From JOPF136 sp035541255 (GTDB lineage: Bacteria; Acidobacteriota; Terriglobia; Acidiferrales; UBA7541): 64,000 bases of DNA. Both the position numbers and the translations under genes were made by a program. The stretch is from contig DATKNR010000093.1 of the NCBI GenBank assembly GCA_035541255.1, forward strand, positions 1 through 64,000, given 5' to 3'. The notes beneath the pieces are model-generated. The model was not told the origin of the DNA and did no database searches. It saw nothing but the letters and a program-made list of their open reading frames with translations. Of the stretch, positions 1-7,108 are shown piece by piece (within the stretch, counting starts at the first letter, position 1; each line of letters begins with the position of its first letter).

Positions 1-359
1 GCGATGAGGCGCAGAACGTCGTCGTGGGCGACGTCCAGAATGGGATGCTCGTCGGACTGCTCGAGGCGTTCAGCGAGAAACGCGGCGGCGACGTAACTGG
101 CTTCGCGGTCGGTGAGGTGGCGGCCGGTGCGCTCGCGGAAAGAAACGAAGGCGGTGTGGGCCAGGCCGACGATGACCTTGCGGCCGTCAACGTAATAGAT
201 GGCGTCAACGGTATCGGCGTGTCGCGGGGCAATGCCGTTGTGAATGTGCGAGAAGCGGCAGTGGAAGGTGTCGCCGGTGAGCGGAGAACGCACCTCGAAG
301 GCGGGAACGAACTCGCTCATCTTTCCCGCGTTGTAGATCGTGGTGTCGACGGGGCTCAT
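1..359 (-). CDS. Partial conserved hypothetical protein (3' end beyond window)
   Basis: An open frame of about 119 codons runs off the left edge, so the C-terminus is missing. Its ATG (359-357) overlaps the TGA of the upstream aminotransferase by one base, which points to one operon and translational coupling. The visible product begins MSPVDTTIYNAGKMSEF and is soluble, without a signal peptide or membrane segment. I do not recognise the family. The segment after about residue 50 has a short YYVDGRKV strand pair followed by a charged helix-rich part. Coupling to an alanine-glyoxylate-type aminotransferase hints at an accessory role in the same pathway, but that is only context. Confidence 0.6.
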   Translation of the reverse strand, partial: MSPVDTTIYNAGKMSEFVPAFEVRSPLTGDTFHCRFSHIHNGIAPRHADTVDAIYYVDGRKVIVGLAHTAFVSFRERTGRHLTDREASYVAAAFLAERLEQSDEHPILDVAHDDVLRLI

Positions 360-1561
360 CAGCGTGCGGCCACCGCACCGGTTTCGGTGTAGGAGTGAAC
401 GGCGGCGCCAACGCCCGCGCCGGCCGGAACGCGGAAGCCCTGGTCGGTCAGGACTTTTTCGAACGCGGCGAGGAACAGCAGCACGTTGGATTTCTGGCTG
501 ACGAAGCCCATCAGGCCAACGCGCCAGATTTTTCCCTTGAGCGGCCCGAATCCGCCGGCGATTTCCAGATTGAACTCCTCGCGGAGCTGTGTGCGCACCT
601 TGACCTCGTCCACCGAGGAGGGAACGGAGACAGCGACGACGGTGGGCAGACGGTCGGCAGGCGACTTGACGAACGGGGCGAGCCCCATGGCTTCGATTCC
701 GGCGATGAGGGCCTGCTGATTCTGGCGATGGCGCTCGAAGCGGGCTTCGAGGCCTTCCTCGACGGCCAGGCGGAGCGCCTCGCGCAGGCCGTAGATGAGC
801 GAAATGGGAGGCGTGTGGTGATAGGTGCGTTCGCTGCCCCAGAAACTCATGATGGGAACGAAATCGAAATACCAGCTGGGGACGGGAGTCTTGCGGGCCT
901 TGACCATCTCTTCGACGCGGGTGTTGAAGGTGATGGGCGCCATTCCGGGAGGGGCGCTGAGAGTTTTTTGCGAGCCGGAGAAACAGATGTCGATGCGCTG
1001 GCGGTCGACGTCGAGCGGGACGCCGCCGAGAGTGGCGACGGCGTCGACCACGAGGATGGCGCCGAGATCATCGGCCACTTTGCGGTAGAGATCGAGATCC
1101 TGGAGCACGCCGCTGGAAGTTTCGCCGTGGGCGAGGCCGACGAATTTGATCTTGTGGCCCTTGGCGGCGCGGCGGACGTCGTCCGGATCCACGGTCTTGC
1201 CGTAGGGAGCTTCGACGCGAATGATTTTGGCGCCGGTGCGTTCACCGATCACGGCCATGCGCTCGGAAAACCAGCCGTTGACGCATACGATGGCCTCGTC
1301 GCCCGGTTCGAGGGGGTTGACGACGGAAGCTTCAATGGCGCCGGAGCCGGAGGCGGAAACGGGATAGGTCATGCGGTTCCGCGTCTGGAAGACCTGGCGC
1401 AGCAGCTCCTGCACGTCGCCCATCATGGCGGTGAACCACGGGTCCATGTGGCCGACGAGCGGAGCCGATAGGGCGCGGTAAACGCGCGCGTCCATGTTGG
1501 ACGGGCCGGGCGTCATCATCAGGCGCGGCGGGGGGAGAAGTTCACCGAATTGTTCGTTCAT
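359..1561 (-). CDS. Class V aminotransferase, alanine-glyoxylate / serine-pyruvate type
   Basis: This 400-residue PLP enzyme of fold type I probably transfers an amino group from alanine or serine to glyoxylate or pyruvate in the cytosol. The start of the fold shows TPGPSN (residues 17-22). The PLP-binding lysine lies in SGSQKTLSAPPG (K199) and the cofactor aspartate in VVDAVATLGG (about D173). Length is normal for the AGXT/PucG group. A C-terminal tail of about 20 residues rich in Gly, Ala and Val extends past the usual end. The next gene overlaps its stop codon. Class V sequences cannot be separated reliably into AGXT, serine-glyoxylate and PucG (ureidoglycine-glyoxylate) activities by eye, so the substrate remains open. 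Confidence 0.85.
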   Translation of the reverse strand: MNEQFGELLPPPRLMMTPGPSNMDARVYRALSAPLVGHMDPWFTAMMGDVQELLRQVFQTRNRMTYPVSASGSGAIEASVVNPLEPGDEAIVCVNGWFSERMAVIGERTGAKIIRVEAPYGKTVDPDDVRRAAKGHKIKFVGLAHGETSSGVLQDLDLYRKVADDLGAILVVDAVATLGGVPLDVDRQRIDICFSGSQKTLSAPPGMAPITFNTRVEEMVKARKTPVPSWYFDFVPIMSFWGSERTYHHTPPISLIYGLREALRLAVEEGLEARFERHRQNQQALIAGIEAMGLAPFVKSPADRLPTVVAVSVPSSVDEVKVRTQLREEFNLEIAGGFGPLKGKIWRVGLMGFVSQKSNVLLFLAAFEKVLTDQGFRVPAGAGVGAAVHSYTETGAVAAR

Positions 1562-1896
1562 AGCTGCCTCGATATACGGAGAGAGTCAACGGAATCAACT
1601 GCGGCGGCCCAGCGGCCAGAAGCCAGGGGATCGCGAGCAGCGAACCCGCCCCTTTGCGCCCCTAGTGTCCTCAATTCCGGGCCGGGAGGTCAACTTCCAT
1701 TATGGCCGCGTCGGGGAAGTGGGAGGCCGCGAACAAAATCGGGGGCGAGGGCGAAGTTTGGAGGTTCGTTCGATGCCGTAGGACGAGGGAGGGGGAGGGA
1801 AATTACCCCGCCCGTTGCCGACGAAGAGGAAAAAGCGTGCACCGCCCTTCGGTTGCAGGATCGCGGCGCGCCAAAACGACGCTAGGACACCGAGCA
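1562..1896. other. 335-bp intergenic region without a convincing gene
   Basis: No coding signal, tRNA or clear terminator is seen here. Short frames crossing it have low-complexity, Arg/Gly/Pro-rich products. The only structure noted is a short inverted pair near its ends: CTAGTGTCCT (about 1662-1671) and GCTAGGACAC (about 1883-1892). They share a 7-base complementary core. This could be chance or the edges of a small non-coding repeat. Confidence 0.4.
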
Positions 1897-2376
1897 TCAC
1901 TTCGCGTGCGCTGAGTTCAACCACAAAGGCAAATTGATGTACACGTAGAGGGCACCCAGAAGTACGGTCAGGTCGATGGCGAGTTCAATTGTTCCTATTT
2001 CCTCGATCTCATATCCCAACAGGTCCTTAAGCGGTCCCGGGCTTCTGGCTTTTACCTTCAGCCACCCAACACCGAAGCCCGTTGCACAAATGACGATTCC
2101 CAGCAGAGTTACGCCGCCTGATCCGTTCAATATACCCCCGATGACACCTCGCATCCCCAGGATGAGGATTGCCCCACTCAAAACGAAAAGTCGATTCGGC
2201 GTCATCAGAAGACAGACCAAGCCCCCTGCGGCCCAGCGCCAAGCAGAGGAAATGTCTCTGGGTGGCGTCAAAGCCTCCGTCGTCATAATCATGCACAAGA
2301 GCAGGACAACCATCAGATACTTATCGCGGTACCATCGGGGATCCGTATTTCCAAACAGGTTTGAATCCGCTGACAT
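1897..2376 (-). CDS. Small hypothetical membrane protein
   Basis: This is a predicted inner-membrane protein of about 159 residues and unknown function. Hydrophobic stretches follow one another: YLMVVLLLCMIMTTEAL, WAAGGLVCLLM, LFVLSGAILILGM, VTLLGIVICATGFGVGWL and IDLTVLLGALYVYINLPLW. That gives four to five membrane helices. I prefer the ATG at 2376, which has an AGAGG sequence just upstream. A GTG at 2421 would add 15 residues. No family was recognised and the gene stands alone. Coding status is supported mainly by its length and the regular alternation of hydrophobic segments and loops, so some doubt remains. Confidence 0.55.
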   Translation of the reverse strand: MSADSNLFGNTDPRWYRDKYLMVVLLLCMIMTTEALTPPRDISSAWRWAAGGLVCLLMTPNRLFVLSGAILILGMRGVIGGILNGSGGVTLLGIVICATGFGVGWLKVKARSPGPLKDLLGYEIEEIGTIELAIDLTVLLGALYVYINLPLWLNSAHAK

Positions 2377-2482
2377 CGCCTCTTGCTGCTTTCTCTCGCC
2401 GCAGTATACATCTAGTCGCACATACCTGTGGGGTTAAGCGCTCCGCGGTGGAAGGGGGTGGCCGGTCACCCGCCCGACCTTC

Positions 2483-2863
2483 CTACTTCGTGTGCAGATA
2501 TTCCATCAGGTCGTCGAGATCCTTCTGGCTGATGGTCTGCTGGAAGGGAGGCATGATGCCGCGGCCGTGGAGGATGACATCGCGGACGGCCTGGTCGGAA
2601 AGCGGGCCGCCGCTGGGAAGAGCAGAGCGGCGGAAGAGGCCATCGAGTTTGGGAGGATTCTTGATCAGGTGCAGGTCGGCGGCTTCGTGGCAGGGCGCGC
2701 ACTGATTTTCGTAGATGTACTTGCCGGACTCGACGGCGGCGGGCTCCATGTAGGCGCCTTTCGAATCCGTCCAATAGTGGAAGAAGGACCAGCCGACGAG
2801 AAGGGCGACGAGAGCGCCGAGGACAAGTCTAGGAGTCGCGCGCGATTTTTTCGTTTCGGTCAC
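2483..2863 (-). CDS. Membrane-anchored mono-haem cytochrome c
   Basis: This is a 126-residue electron carrier facing the periplasm. An N-terminal hydrophobic segment (about residues 12-28, LVLGALVALLVGWSFF) is probably an uncleaved anchor. One haem c motif, CAPCH (C55-H59), follows. The likely axial methionine lies in GRGIMPPF (M104), and a C-terminal DLDDLMEYLHTK helix is typical of class I cytochromes. It lies 31 bp downstream of a Sco-type gene on the same strand, so the two are likely co-transcribed. This pairing is often linked to cytochrome oxidase assembly or copper handling, but no oxidase subunit gene is present in the window. Confidence 0.85.
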   Translation of the reverse strand: MTETKKSRATPRLVLGALVALLVGWSFFHYWTDSKGAYMEPAAVESGKYIYENQCAPCHEAADLHLIKNPPKLDGLFRRSALPSGGPLSDQAVRDVILHGRGIMPPFQQTISQKDLDDLMEYLHTK

Positions 2864-2894
2864 GGATCACCGGAAGTATCGGAACGGCGAAACG

Positions 2895-3824
2895 TCACTG
2901 GCCGCCCTGTTGCTTCGCGGCCACGGCATTTTCCAGGGCCGCGACGGCGTCGGACACTTTCCATTCGTTGCCGGGCCAGAGCTCCTTCACGGTTCCGTCG
3001 GTGGCAAACAGAATCGTGTTCATGCTGTGCGTGATCTGGTTGTCCTGCTCGAAGTAGACGAGATTGAAGGCATGAGCGAGGCTGCGCAGATCCGCCGGTG
3101 AGGTGGCCACGAAATCCCAGTTGGAGAATCCCGCAGCGTCGTCCTTCAAATAGGCGAGGCCGTATTTGCGAAGCACGGGGGGCTTGTCGTAGTTGGGGTC
3201 GAGGCTGACGCTGATGAGGTGCGTTTTCGCGTAGACGGCGGGCTGGACGGCGAGCTGTTCGTGCACGGCCGCGAATTTGCTGCTGATGAGCGGGCACATG
3301 GTGGGAAACGGGCAGCGCGTATAGATGAATGTGAGCAACACGGCCTTGCCCTTGAAGTCGGCCAGGTGGATGGTCTTGCCATCCTGATTGATGAGCGGGA
3401 CGTCGGGAACGTCTTCGCCCTGCTGGAGCTGGCCCGGACTGGTGGCGGTGACGGAGCCGCGCCCACTCTTGTCCGTGACGCGGAGGTGCTCGAGCCAGTA
3501 CTTCTGATCGTTTTCGACCACAACGTCAGCGGTGATCTTGTCGCCGGGCTCGACGTCCTTGAGGCCTTGCGGGTCCTTTACCTGATAATCCATGGTCATG
3601 GGAGGCATGAAGCCGGGGATGTCGTCATGGTCCACGGTGATTTGGGCGATCTCCGCCTTTTTTGCAAGGACCTTGCCCTTCAACTGGTAGTGCCGGAGGG
3701 CGGGCTGGCAGGACAGCGCGAAAGCCAGGAGAGACAGAATGACAACGGTTGCTTCGCGGGAGCGCCCCGGCGGATGAAGGCGGCCTGGCTCGCGAGTCGA
3801 GAATTTGCTGATTCCTTCGACCAT
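2895..3824 (-). CDS. CusF-like domain fused to a SCO1/SenC copper chaperone lipoprotein
   Basis: This 309-residue exported protein has a lipobox-like ALSC at about residue 39, after a longer than usual N-terminus. Residues about 45-117 resemble the small copper-binding barrel found in CusF-like domains: a VLAKKAEIAQITVDHDDIPG strand pair followed by MPPMTMDYQV, where the methionines could bind Cu(I). Residues 135-300 form a thioredoxin-like Sco domain with CPFPTMC (C171, C177) and the conserved histidine in QITHSMNT (H266). Standard Sco proteins have CX3C, whereas this one has five residues between the cysteines. The ATG at 3824 has a strong GGAGGAG upstream. Sco proteins deliver copper or reduce disulfides for cytochrome c oxidase CuA assembly. 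The cytochrome c gene just downstream fits a respiratory role. Confidence 0.85.
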   Translation of the reverse strand: MVEGISKFSTREPGRLHPPGRSREATVVILSLLAFALSCQPALRHYQLKGKVLAKKAEIAQITVDHDDIPGFMPPMTMDYQVKDPQGLKDVEPGDKITADVVVENDQKYWLEHLRVTDKSGRGSVTATSPGQLQQGEDVPDVPLINQDGKTIHLADFKGKAVLLTFIYTRCPFPTMCPLISSKFAAVHEQLAVQPAVYAKTHLISVSLDPNYDKPPVLRKYGLAYLKDDAAGFSNWDFVATSPADLRSLAHAFNLVYFEQDNQITHSMNTILFATDGTVKELWPGNEWKVSDAVAALENAVAAKQQGGQ

Positions 3825-4126
3825 CGTCTCCTCCAGTATCCGTGGAGGCCGCGGGAAGTTGCCGCGGGCCGCGCTCGCGAGGGGACAACTGCTCGCCGGA
3901 AAGGTGGAATTGCGCAGGAGCGGTTCCCGGGGGCTTCACACCACGCGCGAGAAGAAAGTGCCACGAATATTCCAAGCCATCGGCGCGAGGATGTCAAGGC
4001 GCTCAGCCAGGCGCGAATCGCCGGCGCAGGAAGGCGGGAGCCAAGAGGCTGAACAATTCCGGGGTAGCCCGCGTACCTATTTCCAGGCGGTGGCGCGCGA
4101 CAGGGGCGCGCAGCGGGGAGCGGAAA
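3825..4126. other. 302-bp divergent intergenic region
   Basis: This region separates the minus-strand Sco operon from the plus-strand ADOP gene and probably carries promoters for both. I see no convincing -35/-10 pair or palindrome. An open frame continues upstream of the ADOP start through this region, but its translation is Arg/Gly-rich and unlike any permease N-terminus. Confidence 0.35.
4115..4120 (+). promoter_or_regulatory. Ribosome binding site that fixes the first ADOP start
   Basis: GGGGAG lies six bases before the ATG at 4127. It supports that start over an in-frame start 95 codons upstream. The resulting N-terminus (MNQLWKDIVHGARALRKDPSF) matches the usual ADOP beginning. Confidence 0.6.
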
Positions 4127-6550
4127 ATGAATCAGCTCTGGAAAGACATCGTGCACGGAGCGCGGGCGCTGCGGAAGGATCCGAGCTTCACGCTGGTGGC
4201 GGTGCTGACGCTGGCGCTGGGGATTGGGGCGAACAGCACGGTGTTCAGCTGGATCAATGCCACGCTGCTCAATCCGATTCCGGGAGCGGCGGAGCCGGGG
4301 CGGCTGATCGAAGTGGCGCGGGGCCACGCGAGTTCGTTTTCCTACCCCGATTTCCAGGATTTGCGCAGCCGCACGCAGAGCTTTTCCGGTCTGTGCGCCG
4401 GGACGATGGGGCCGATGAGCTTTACCGGGCGAGACCGGCCGGAACGCACGTGGGGGATGCTGGTTTCGGGGAACTACTTCGACGTGCTGGGTGTGCGGCC
4501 GATGCTGGGGCGAGGGTTCGGCCCGGGTGACGAGGTGCCGGGGCGCGCAGCTTCGGTAGTGATCAGCTACCGGTTGTGGCAGGACCGGTTTTCGGGAGAG
4601 CGGGACGTGCTGGGGCGGACCGTTTCGATCAATTCGCATGAGTACACGATCGTGGGAGTGGCCCCGGCAATCTTCCAGGGCAGCTACACAGGGTTGCGGG
4701 TGGACGTGTGGGTTCCGCTGGCGATGACGGCGCAATTCGTTCCGGAAGGGGAGAGCCGGCTGAATGGGCGGGGCGACACCTGGCTGAACCTGATTGGAAG
4801 GCTGCGGCCGGGAGCGACGATGGAACAGGCACAGGCGGAGATGACCGGCCTGTTCAAGCAGATCGCGACGCAATTTCCGGATTCGCATAAAGGGCAGAAC
4901 ACGGTGACCGTCTACCCGCTGTGGCGGGCGCCGAACGGGGCGAACGCGGTCTTTTCGAGACTGCTGCCGCTGCTGCTGGGAATCGCGGGAGTCGTGCTGC
5001 TGCTGGCGTGCGCGAATCTGGCGAATCTGGTGCTGGCGCGAGGGATTGGACGGCAGCGGGAAATGGCCATCCGGCTGTCACTGGGAGCGAGCCGTGGGCG
5101 GCTGGTGCGGCAGTTGCTGGCGGAGAATCTGGTGCTGGCGCTCGCCGGAGGAGGGATTGCACTCGCGGCAACGGTGTGGGCCGCGGGCTCGTTCATGAAA
5201 TTCGCGCCAGTGTCGAACCTGCCGATCTCGCTTTCGGTCCCTGTGGACCAGAGCGTGTTCGCGGCGACGCTGGCGATCTCGCTGCTGGCGACATTTCTTT
5301 TCGGCAGCCTGCCCGCGCTGCGCACGTCGGCGATGGACCCGGCGGGAGTGATGAAAGAGGAGGCGGCGAGCGCGGTGGGCGGGAGGAGAGGAAGGCTGTC
5401 GCACGGGCTGGCCGTGGCCCAGATCGCGTTCTCGCTGCTGCTGCTGGTATGCGCAGGGCTGCTGGTGGAGAGTTTCCGCGCGGCACAAAATTTCGATCCG
5501 GGCTTCAATCCGAGGAACGTGCTGTTGGAGTCGTACGATTTATTCTCCACGGGCTACACGACGGCACAGGCCAACGCCTTCAACCGGCAGGTGCTGGAAA
5601 AAGCGCGCGCGCTGCCGGGCGCGAAAAGCGCGGGGCTGGCCGACTGGGTGCCGCTGGGCTTCGGCAGCAGCGGCGATGATTTCGTTCCGGAAGGCTATGC
5701 GGCCGGAAAACAGGAAGCGATCAGCGCGGGGGTGGCGCACGTGAGCCCGGGGTATTTTGCCACGATGGAAATCCCGCTGGAGCGGGGCCGCGATTTTTCG
5801 GATGCGGATTCGGCGGAGTCCACGCCGGTGGTGATCATCAACCAGGCGGTGGCTTCGCGGTATTGGCCGGGGCAGGAGGCGGTGGGTAAACGGGTGCGCA
5901 TCGAGGGGAAATGGGCCACGGTGGTGGGGGTGGCGCGGACGACGCATTATTACGACCTGGAAGAGCCGCCGAAATCGTTCATCTATCTTCCGCTGGAGCA
6001 GTTCTACAGCCCGGGGGTGACCCTGCATGTGCGCCTTTCGGGTGAACCGCTGGCCGCGGCTGTGGAGACAACCAGCCTGATCCACGAATTGAATGCGGGC
6101 CTGCCCGTTTTCGACGTGAGTACGCTCGAAGCGCGAATCACACCGGTGACCTATGGCCTGCGGATGGCCGGAACGTTTTCCGGAGTTTTCGGGTTGCTGG
6201 CGCTGGCGCTGGCCGCGGTGGGAATTTATGGGGTGGTGGCATGCGGCACGCGGCAACGCACGCGTGAATTCGGCGTGCGCATGGCGCTGGGAGCGCAGCG
6301 AGGAGACGTGATGCGGCTGGTGCTGCGGCAGGGAATCACGATGCTGCTGGCCGGAACCGCGGCGGGACTGGCGGCATCCCTGGCGGCGACGCGGCTGATG
6401 GGGCGCATGCTCTTCGGAGTGACGGCAACCGACCCACTGACGTATCTGAGCGTGACGGCGCTGCTGGCGGCCGCGACGCTGGTGGCCTGCTATCTGCCAG
6501 CGCGGCGCGCCGTACGGGTGGACCCGCAGATGGCGCTGAGACACGAGTAG
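4127..6550 (+). CDS. ADOP-type MacB/FtsX permease (orphan)
   Basis: This 807-residue inner-membrane protein consists of two consecutive MacB-type units. The first transmembrane helix holds the hallmark LALGIGANSTVFSWIN (about residues 29-44). A periplasmic MacB-like domain follows (about 50-270), then three helices of an FtsX module (about 279-303, 334-355, 376-398). A fifth helix (about 425-447) opens the second unit, with a second periplasmic domain to about 675 and three final helices. It ends in CYLPARRAVRVDPQMALRHE. ADOPs are thought to act with an ATPase in mechanotransmission or export, but their substrates are unknown. No ATPase lies beside this gene. The next gene downstream, padR, is 153 bp away and has its own putative operator, so it is probably a separate unit. 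Confidence 0.9.
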   Translation: MNQLWKDIVHGARALRKDPSFTLVAVLTLALGIGANSTVFSWINATLLNPIPGAAEPGRLIEVARGHASSFSYPDFQDLRSRTQSFSGLCAGTMGPMSFTGRDRPERTWGMLVSGNYFDVLGVRPMLGRGFGPGDEVPGRAASVVISYRLWQDRFSGERDVLGRTVSINSHEYTIVGVAPAIFQGSYTGLRVDVWVPLAMTAQFVPEGESRLNGRGDTWLNLIGRLRPGATMEQAQAEMTGLFKQIATQFPDSHKGQNTVTVYPLWRAPNGANAVFSRLLPLLLGIAGVVLLLACANLANLVLARGIGRQREMAIRLSLGASRGRLVRQLLAENLVLALAGGGIALAATVWAAGSFMKFAPVSNLPISLSVPVDQSVFAATLAISLLATFLFGSLPALRTSAMDPAGVMKEEAASAVGGRRGRLSHGLAVAQIAFSLLLLVCAGLLVESFRAAQNFDPGFNPRNVLLESYDLFSTGYTTAQANAFNRQVLEKARALPGAKSAGLADWVPLGFGSSGDDFVPEGYAAGKQEAISAGVAHVSPGYFATMEIPLERGRDFSDADSAESTPVVIINQAVASRYWPGQEAVGKRVRIEGKWATVVGVARTTHYYDLEEPPKSFIYLPLEQFYSPGVTLHVRLSGEPLAAAVETTSLIHELNAGLPVFDVSTLEARITPVTYGLRMAGTFSGVFGLLALALAAVGIYGVVACGTRQRTREFGVRMALGAQRGDVMRLVLRQGITMLLAGTAAGLAASLAATRLMGRMLFGVTATDPLTYLSVTALLAAATLVACYLPARRAVRVDPQMALRHE

Positions 6551-6604
6551 ACGGGCGGGCAGCATCCCCCGAGAGTCCCCACGGCCGTACCCCAGAAATT
6601 TTCC

Positions 6605-6627
6605 ACTATATCGAAACGCGATGTAGT
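6605..6627. promoter_or_regulatory. Inverted repeat, putative PadR operator
   Basis: Left arm ACTATATCG (6605-6613), five-base spacer AAACG, right arm CGATGTAGT (6619-6627). The arms match at eight of nine positions. It lies about 80 bp before the padR start and is the only strong dyad in that gap. PadR proteins often repress their own operon by binding such dyads, so autoregulation is a reasonable inference. No clear -10/-35 pair could be placed relative to it. Confidence 0.55.
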
Positions 6628-6703
6628 AGTCTTGCGTCTGATAGAGTAACCCGCCGCGCGACTGCCGGCCGGAAGACGGTCTCGCGCCGCCGAGGAGAAA
6701 GCC

Positions 6704-7072
6704 ATGAGCGCCAAGAAACGCGACGTCGAATCCTATCTCCCGCTGACCAGCGCGGAATTTCACTTCCTGCTGTCGCTGGCGGATGGGGACAAACACGCGT
6801 ACGCGATCATGAAAGACGTGTCGCGGCTGACGGAGGGGGCGGTGCGGCTGAGCGCGGGGACGCTCTACGGCCTGGTGCGGCGGTTTGTGAGCGAAGGATT
6901 GATCGAGGAAAAGATGGAGCGACCGGCGGCGGCGCTGGACGACGAGCGCCGGCGGTATTACCGGCTGACGGATTTCGGGCGGGAAGTGGCCACCGCGGAA
7001 GCGGGGCGGCTGGAGAACCTGCTGTCGCTGGCGCGAGCAAAGCGATTGCTGGCGCGGACGCGGCCGGCGTAG
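6704..7072 (+). CDS. PadR-family transcriptional regulator
   Basis: This 122-residue winged-helix protein has the PadR core: LTSAEFHFLLSLADGDKHAYAIMKDVSRLT (about 14-43), the recognition helix and wing AGTLYGLVRRFVSEGLIEE (about 51-69), then DDERRRYYRLTDFGREV (about 78-94). The end is a short C-terminal dimerisation helix, which makes it a short subfamily-2 type protein. GAGGAG precedes the ATG. It is followed 36 bp later by a prefix-bearing ADOP permease, a common pairing in Acidobacteria and relatives. It probably represses this operon through the dyad at 6605-6627. The ligand is unknown. Confidence 0.9.
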   Translation: MSAKKRDVESYLPLTSAEFHFLLSLADGDKHAYAIMKDVSRLTEGAVRLSAGTLYGLVRRFVSEGLIEEKMERPAAALDDERRRYYRLTDFGREVATAEAGRLENLLSLARAKRLLARTRPA

Positions 7073-7108
7073 GGCGTGGCAGGCGGAGAGCAGAGAGGAG
7101 AAGCGGCG

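Noticed and set aside
3842..4126. An N-terminal extension of 95 residues for the first ADOP
   Set aside because: The extension is Arg/Gly-rich, lacks a ribosome binding site and is unlike the PadR-linked permease prefix. A strong site supports the ATG at 4127.
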